From NCBI GenBank assembly GCA_934667465.1, contig CAKUMG010000168.1:1-9068 (forward strand): a stretch of 9,068 nucleotides of DNA, in the 5' to 3' direction. The notes below the pieces were generated by a model. That model did not search any database. It was not told where the DNA came from and saw only the letters and a list, made by a program, of their open reading frames with translations. The number at the start of each line of letters is the position of its first letter. The first letter of the stretch is position 1. Below, piece by piece: positions 5,651 through 9,068 of the stretch. This DNA comes from an uncultured Actinoplanes sp. (GTDB lineage Bacteria; Actinomycetota; Actinomycetes; Mycobacteriales; Micromonosporaceae). A program made the translations under genes and the position numbers.

Positions 5651-6975
5651 CGGCCTGGATTGCCTCCGCGGGCGTCGAGTGGACCACCGACGCGGGAGTG
5701 CTGGCGTCGCGGCGGCTCGACCGGTCGGGGTGGGAGCCCGCGGGTACGCCCGCTGCGGTGGCCTTCCCGCGGACGGCGGAGGAGGTGCAGCGGCTGCTCG
5801 CGGGCGCTCAGGAGACGCGTACCCCCGTGGTTGCCCGTGGAGCCGGCACCGCCCTGACCGGAGCGAGCACCGCCGGGACCGGCACCCTGGTGCTCGACCT
5901 GTCCCGGATGGACCGGATCGTGGCGATCCGCCCCGCCGACGGCGTCGCGGTCGCCGAGCCCGGCGTGCTCACCGCCGACCTCGACCGGGCCGCCGCGGCG
6001 CACGGCCTGCGCTACGCACCCGACCCGGCCAGCCTGGCGATCTCCACGATCGGCGGCAACATCGCCACGAACGCGGGCGGGCTGCGCTGCGCCAAGTACG
6101 GCGTCACCCGCGACGCCGTGCTCGGCCTCGACGTGGTGCTGGCCGGCGGCGAGCGGATCAGCACCGGCCGCGCCACGCTCAAGGGCGTCGCCGGCTACGA
6201 CCTGACCGGCCTGTTCGTCGGCTCCGAGGGCACGCTCGGCGTGGTGGTCGGCGCGACCCTGCGGCTGCGCCCGCTGCCCGAGCCCACGGCGACGATCGCC
6301 GCGTACTACCCCACCATCGAGGAGGCGGCGGCCGCGTCCGTCGCCCTCGCGGAGGCCCGCATCCAGCCGGTTCTCGCCGAACTGCTCGACGCGACCACCC
6401 TCGGCGCGATCGACCCGGCGCTGCTCGCCGCGGGCGCGGCGCTGCTCATCGTGCAGACCGACGGCGGCCCCGCCGAGGCCGCCCACGCCACCGACGTCCT
6501 CGCCCGGGGCGCCGGCTCGCTGCGCAGCACCACCGACCCGGCCGAGACCGAGGCGCTGCTCGCCGCCCGGCGCGGCGCCCTGCCCGCGCTCGAGAAGCTC
6601 GGCCGGCCCCTCATCGAGGACATCGCCGTTCCCCGCTCCCGGCTGGCCGAGGCGGTTCGCGCCGTCGCCGAGATCGGTCCTCGCCACGGCCTGACCATCG
6701 GCACTGTCGCGCACGCCGGCGACGGCAACCTGCACCCGCTGATCGTGGCGGGCCGGCACGGCGAGCCCATTCCGGCGGCGGCGCACCGGGCCGCGGACGA
6801 GATCTTCGCGCTCGCCCTCGAGCTGGGTGGCACGGTCACCGGGGAGCACGGCATCGGGGTGCTGAAGCGGGCGTGGCTGGAGCGCGAGGTGGGGCCGGCC
6901 GCGCTGGGGCTGCAGCGGCGGATCAAGGCACTCTTCGACCCGTACGGCATCCTCAATCCGGGCAAAGCGGTCTGA
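5647..6975 (+). CDS. GlcD/D-lactate-dehydrogenase-type FAD-linked oxidase
   Basis: A 442-residue flavoprotein of the VAO/PCMH family. FAD-binding part: TPVVARGAGTALTGAST (59-75), GGNIATNAGGLRCAKYGV (136-153), LKGVAGYDLTGLFVGSEGTLG (178-198). C-terminal oxidase part: VAHAGDGNLHPLI (354-366), TVTGEHGIGVLKR (396-408), DPYGILNPGK (431-440). Relatives oxidise D-2-hydroxyacids (glycolate, D-lactate, 2-hydroxyglutarate) to 2-oxoacids and pass electrons to a quinone, cytochrome or flavoprotein. It is slightly shorter than typical GlcD (about 460-500). Start GTG at 5647 is chosen because it overlaps the fusion-gene stop (GTGA) and begins VTAWIASAGVEW; an in-frame ATG at 5584 would lie inside the rhodanese gene and add an Arg-rich tail. 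Coupling to a reductase-sulfurtransferase suggests its substrate is the hydroxyacid partner of that enzyme's oxoacid; this is inference. Confidence 0.9.
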   Translation: MTAWIASAGVEWTTDAGVLASRRLDRSGWEPAGTPAAVAFPRTAEEVQRLLAGAQETRTPVVARGAGTALTGASTAGTGTLVLDLSRMDRIVAIRPADGVAVAEPGVLTADLDRAAAAHGLRYAPDPASLAISTIGGNIATNAGGLRCAKYGVTRDAVLGLDVVLAGGERISTGRATLKGVAGYDLTGLFVGSEGTLGVVVGATLRLRPLPEPTATIAAYYPTIEEAAAASVALAEARIQPVLAELLDATTLGAIDPALLAAGAALLIVQTDGGPAEAAHATDVLARGAGSLRSTTDPAETEALLAARRGALPALEKLGRPLIEDIAVPRSRLAEAVRAVAEIGPRHGLTIGTVAHAGDGNLHPLIVAGRHGEPIPAAAHRAADEIFALALELGGTVTGEHGIGVLKRAWLEREVGPAALGLQRRIKALFDPYGILNPGKAV

Positions 6976-7013
6976 CGCACAATCTGGGTGGTACTTCTTC
7001 CCGCGCGACGCTC

Positions 7014-7019
7014 TACAGT
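7014..7019 (+). promoter_or_regulatory. -10 element (TACAGT) of a probable leaderless promoter for the RsbQ-like gene
   Basis: TACAGT fits TAnnnT and ends 7 nt before the ATG at 7027, placing the transcript start at or next to the start codon. No Shine-Dalgarno sequence lies between. The 51-bp gap after the oxidase gene has no T-rich terminator, so some read-through is also possible. Confidence 0.5.
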
Positions 7020-7026
7020 GCCTGGC

Positions 7027-7824
7027 ATGGGCCTCGTCCAGCGGCACGCCATCACCGAGCGGGGGCTGCCCGGCGGGCGGCCGATGCTGTTCGCGCACGG
7101 GTACGGCTGCGACCAGAACATGTGGCGCCTGGTCGTGCCGGAGTTCGAGGACACCCACCGGATCGTGCTGTTCGACCACGTCGGCGTGGGGAAGTCGGAC
7201 CTGGGCGCCTACGACCCGGTGCGCTACTCCAGCCTGGACGGGTACGCCTCCGACGTGCTCGCCATCATCCACGAGCTCGCCCTGCGCGACGTGGTCTTCG
7301 TCGGCCACTCGGTCAGCGCGATGATCGGCATGCTCGCGGCGATCCGCGAACCCGAGCACTTCGGCGAGCTGGTCCTGGTCGGCCCGTCCCCGTCCTACAT
7401 CGACGACGGCGAATACATCGGCGGCTTCAGCCGGGACGACATCGCCGAGATGATGGAGTCCCTGGACAGCAACTACCTGGGCTGGTCCAGCGTCATCGCC
7501 CCGATCATCATGGCCAACCCGCAGCGGCCCGAGCTCAGCCTCGAGCTGATCAACAGCTTCTGTGCCACCGACCCGGACATCGCGAAGCGGTTCGCGCACG
7601 TCACATTCCTGTCCGACAACCGGAGCGACCTGGCCCGCGTCCGCACGCCGTCGCTCATCCTGCAGTGCACCGACGACGTGATCGCCCCGCACGCGGTGGG
7701 CGAGTTCGTGCACGCGCAGCTGCGCAACAGCACGATGGTGGTCCTGAACGCGACCGGGCACTGCCCGAACCTGAGCGCGCCCGACGAGACCGTCGCCGCG
7801 ATCAAGGCCTATCTCGCGCCCTGA
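7027..7824 (+). CDS. RsbQ-like alpha/beta hydrolase
   Basis: A 265-residue alpha/beta hydrolase of the RsbQ branch (Bacillus sigma-B energy-stress regulator; same superfamily as the plant D14/KAI2 receptors). Diagnostic stretches are FAHGYGCDQNMWR (22-34), LFDHVGVGKSDLGAYD (48-63), RYSSLDGYASDV (66-77), VFVGHSVSAMIGMLAA (90-105), NYLGWSSVIAPIIM (149-162), NSFCATDP (176-183), LSDNRSDL (195-202) and ATGHCPNLSAP (242-252). The probable triad is Ser95 (GHSVS), Asp217 (CTDD) and His245. In Bacillus, RsbQ works with the PAS-PP2C phosphatase RsbP and is thought to process or present a small hydrophobic ligand; no RsbP-like gene is in this window. ATG at 7027 is chosen over one at 6988 because homologues begin near it and a -10 hexamer fits a leaderless start. 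Naming it rsbQ would claim more than is shown. Confidence 0.9.
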   Translation: MGLVQRHAITERGLPGGRPMLFAHGYGCDQNMWRLVVPEFEDTHRIVLFDHVGVGKSDLGAYDPVRYSSLDGYASDVLAIIHELALRDVVFVGHSVSAMIGMLAAIREPEHFGELVLVGPSPSYIDDGEYIGGFSRDDIAEMMESLDSNYLGWSSVIAPIIMANPQRPELSLELINSFCATDPDIAKRFAHVTFLSDNRSDLARVRTPSLILQCTDDVIAPHAVGEFVHAQLRNSTMVVLNATGHCPNLSAPDETVAAIKAYLAP

Positions 7825-7848
7825 CGGTCCCTTGCCATGGTCAGGCGC
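7816..7848 (+). terminator. Stem-loop over the RsbQ-like stop codon, possible terminator
   Basis: GCGCCCTGAC (7816-7825) and GTCAGGCGC (7840-7848) pair over nine base pairs with one bulged C, enclosing a 14-nt loop. The left arm contains the stop codon. No T-run follows, so it would be a hairpin of the T-less kind common in high-GC actinomycetes, or an mRNA-stabilising structure. It sits just before the promoter of the next gene. Confidence 0.4.
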
Positions 7849-7860
7849 GCGGGACGCCGG

Positions 7861-7866
7861 TACCCT
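7861..7866 (+). promoter_or_regulatory. -10 element (TACCCT) of a probable leaderless promoter for the DUF1707 gene
   Basis: TACCCT fits TAnnnT and ends 6 nt before the GTG at 7873, the usual spacing for a transcript that begins at the start codon. TTGCCA (7832-7837) is upstream but 23 bp away, too far for a standard -35. No ribosome binding site is seen before the GTG. Confidence 0.45.
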
Positions 7867-7872
7867 GCCACC

Positions 7873-8328
7873 GTGACCGATGTCAGCCGCCTGCGGGTCT
7901 CCGACGCCGAGAGGAACGCCGTCGTCGACCGCCTCCACCACGCGACGACCGAAGGCCGGCTCGACCTCGAGGAATTCGACGAGCGCCTCGCCGACGCCCT
8001 GGCCGCCCGCACCCGCGCCGACCTCGAGCTCCTCCTCGACGACCTGCCTGCGCCCGACCCCACCGACGACGTGCCCCCTCCCCCGGCACCCCCGGCAGCC
8101 CAGATCGGCGCCCTGCTCGCCCCGGCTGTCAGCGCCCTGGGCGTGCCGTTCATCTTCGACTCCGCGCTGGGCTGGTCCCTCGGCATCACCGGGGCCCTGA
8201 TCGGCACGCTCGCCCTCTTCGCCCCGGGCGAGCTGCCGCCGCTGCACCGCTGGGCCGCCCTGATCGGCATCGGCCTCGGCCTCATGCCCATCGTCTTCGT
8301 CATCCTCGTCCTCACCCTCGGCGCCTGA
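7873..8328 (+). CDS. DUF1707 domain protein with C-terminal membrane segments
   Basis: A 151-residue protein with an N-terminal DUF1707 domain (about 7-59): LRVSDAERNAVVDRLHHATTEGRLDLEEFDERLADALAARTRADLELLLDDLP, recognisable by R-V-S-D-A-E-R and the G-R-L-x-x-x-E-F-x-E-R pattern. A proline-rich linker (60-75) follows, then hydrophobic stretches at about 77-117 (likely one or two membrane segments, including LGITGALIGTLALF) and 127-150 (a clear terminal membrane helix). DUF1707 is common in actinobacteria and usually sits as a short cytoplasmic head before membrane or cell-wall-related domains; its function is not established. GTG at 7873 is preferred over ATG at 7837, which would add an Arg-rich tail and lies in a hairpin. 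No functional link to its neighbours is visible. Confidence 0.85.
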   Translation: MTDVSRLRVSDAERNAVVDRLHHATTEGRLDLEEFDERLADALAARTRADLELLLDDLPAPDPTDDVPPPPAPPAAQIGALLAPAVSALGVPFIFDSALGWSLGITGALIGTLALFAPGELPPLHRWAALIGIGLGLMPIVFVILVLTLGA

Positions 8329-8336
8329 CCCCTCCG

Positions 8337-8350
8337 GCCCGGGCCCGGGC
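8337..8350. repeat. 14-bp perfect palindrome in the gap after the DUF1707 gene
   Basis: GCCCGGGCCCGGGC is perfectly self-complementary and starts 9 bases after the DUF1707 stop. It could act in a transcript-end hairpin, but there is no proper loop and no T-run, and pure G/C palindromes are easily formed by chance in such DNA. The rest of the 70-bp gap holds only the ribosome binding site of the next gene. Confidence 0.3.
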
Positions 8351-8398
8351 GGACTCCTCGCCGCCAGCGATGATCAACTTCCGGGGAGGGGGTGCGAC

Positions 8399-8662
8399 GT
8401 GGGGCCATGGACGGCGCGGGCGGCTGCGGGCCGCCTGTTCCAGACCCTGGACGAGGCGATGGCGGACTCGGCCGGCGACGACGAGCGGGACCGGTTCAAG
8501 CTGCTGTTCGCCGCCGCGCTGCAGGGGACGGCGAGCCTCGTCGCGGGGCACCGGATCACGCCGGAGCGGGGCGAGACGCTTGCCGGCGACGCGATGGACG
8601 CCCTGCTCGCCTCGGAGCTCGGCACGCGCGTCCTCCCCGAGCGGGAGCGTCAGGGGCGGTAG
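8399..8662 (+). CDS. Small protein of unknown function (87 aa)
   Basis: Predicted 87-residue protein starting at GTG 8399, preceded by a strong purine run GGGGAGGGGG (8383-8392) at good spacing. I do not recognise the family. The product is helical in character and acidic in its middle (LFQTLDEAMADSAGDDERDRF), followed by FKLLFAAALQGTASLVAGHRITPERGETLAGDAMDALLASELG. The ITPERGETLAGDAMDALL part vaguely recalls the last helices of TetR-type ligand domains, but no helix-turn-helix precedes it and there is no room for one. There is no signal peptide or membrane segment. Its end overlaps the convergent acetyltransferase gene by 13 bp. Coding status is supported by the ribosome binding site and sensible composition, but not proven. 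Confidence 0.6.
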   Translation: MGPWTARAAAGRLFQTLDEAMADSAGDDERDRFKLLFAAALQGTASLVAGHRITPERGETLAGDAMDALLASELGTRVLPERERQGR

Positions 8663-9068
8663 CCGGTCCTGTCGGCGTCGGTGATGGGGCGCAGGACGCG
8701 GGCCGGGTTGCCGGCGGCGAGGACGCCGGCGGGGACGGGGTGGGTGAGGACGCTGCCCGAGCCGATGATGGCGCCGTCGCCGATGGTGACGCCCGGGTTG
8801 ATGGTGACGCCGCCGCCGATCCAGACGTGGTCACCGATGGTGACGGGCTTGGCGTAGCAGGCGCCCGCGGCACGTTCCCCGGCGTCGAAGGCGTGGTTGG
8901 TGGTGTAGATGCCGACGCGGGGGCCGAGGAGGACGTGGTCGCCGATGGTGATGCCGCCGCCGTCGAGCATGACGCAGTCGAAGTTGGCGTAGAAGTGGTC
9001 GCCGACGGTGATGTGGAAGCCGAACTCGCAGCGGAACGTGGGTTCGAAGTGGCAGTCGCGGCCCACCG
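8650..9068 (-). CDS. Hexapeptide-repeat O-acetyltransferase (maltose/galactoside acetyltransferase type), N-terminus outside window
   Basis: The C-terminal 139 or so codons of a left-handed beta-helix acetyltransferase of the LacA/Maa/NodL group; the usual N-terminal 50-60 residues lie beyond the right edge, so the GTG at 9066 is internal. Repeats with the [LIV]-G-x-x pattern include ITVGDHFYAN, ITIGDHVLLGPRVGI, VTIGDHVWIGGGVTI and VTIGDGAIIGSGSVL, ending in VLAAGNPARVLRPI. The histidine in YTTNHAFD matches the catalytic base of the family (NHP in LacA). Such enzymes transfer acetyl from acetyl-CoA to a sugar hydroxyl, acting as trimers with active sites between subunits. The acceptor sugar cannot be told. 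The gene converges on the small gene at 8399 with a 13-bp overlap. Confidence 0.9.
   Translation of the reverse strand, partial: VGRDCHFEPTFRCEFGFHITVGDHFYANFDCVMLDGGGITIGDHVLLGPRVGIYTTNHAFDAGERAAGACYAKPVTIGDHVWIGGGVTINPGVTIGDGAIIGSGSVLTHPVPAGVLAAGNPARVLRPITDADRTGYRP

Noticed and set aside
5572..8247. 891-codon minus-strand open frame opposite the same genes
   Set aside because: It is an antisense shadow that mirrors the third-position GC bias. The product has no recognisable motif and spans several separate real genes on the other strand.
8365..8382. AT-richer stretch around gatgatcaactt as a possible dispersed intergenic repeat
   Set aside because: It looked faintly familiar from actinomycete intergenic regions, but there is no second copy in the window and nothing to support the idea here.
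5562..8684. 1040-codon plus-strand open frame crossing the oxidase, RsbQ-like and DUF1707 genes
   Set aside because: Its translation is a low-complexity Arg/Pro/Gly/Ala sequence produced by the off-frame of GC-rich codons. It shows no domains, while the overlapping frames give clear families.
8690..9050. Apparent tandem DNA repeat with recurring gatggtgac/gccgatggtg units
   Set aside because: It reflects the imperfect hexapeptide repeats (I-G-D-x pattern) of the acetyltransferase read on the minus strand, not a separate repeat array or CRISPR.

Overview
The window is very GC-rich (above 70% by eye, with G or C at most third codon positions). It uses GTG starts and 4-base start/stop overlaps, and carries gene families typical of actinomycetes (DUF1707 protein, organosulfur monooxygenase cassette, 3-mercaptopyruvate sulfurtransferase type rhodanese). 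A filamentous actinobacterium, perhaps of the Micromonosporaceae, is the best guess. The family placement is impression, not proof.

Left part (1-2762, minus strand): a tightly coupled three-gene unit is read right to left: alpha/beta hydrolase (2762-2043), SsuD-like FMN-dependent monooxygenase (2046-835) and an acyl-CoA-dehydrogenase-fold flavin monooxygenase (838 to beyond the left edge). The genes overlap by ATGA and GTGA. This looks like a sulfur-scavenging cassette for sulfonates, sulfones or related organosulfur compounds. Upstream of it are a 105-bp gap with two perfect inverted repeats and a LysR-type regulator (3698-2868).

Middle part (3827-6975, plus strand): divergent from the LysR gene is a two-gene unit. 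The first gene is unusual: one uninterrupted reading frame of about 607 codons that joins a ketopantoate-reductase-like NAD(P)-dependent dehydrogenase to a complete two-domain 3-mercaptopyruvate sulfurtransferase with the CGSGVTA active loop. It overlaps by GTGA with a GlcD/D-lactate-dehydrogenase-type FAD oxidase. A 2-oxoacid reductase, a 2-hydroxyacid oxidase and a mercaptopyruvate-consuming sulfurtransferase together suggest handling of a sulfur-bearing 2-oxo/2-hydroxy acid (for example 3-mercaptolactate/3-mercaptopyruvate). Their place beside an organosulfur monooxygenase cassette and one LysR regulator makes a joint sulfur-salvage locus plausible. This is the most interesting candidate system in the window.

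Right part (7027-9068): an RsbQ-like alpha/beta hydrolase, a DUF1707 membrane-associated protein, a small unrecognised gene, and at the right edge a convergent hexapeptide-repeat O-acetyltransferase of the maltose/galactoside acetyltransferase type. These look like independent housekeeping or accessory genes. The RsbQ-like, DUF1707 and LysR genes each have a TAnnnT hexamer 6-7 nt before the start codon and no obvious ribosome binding site, which suggests leaderless transcripts. No tRNA, rRNA, CRISPR array or mobile element was seen.
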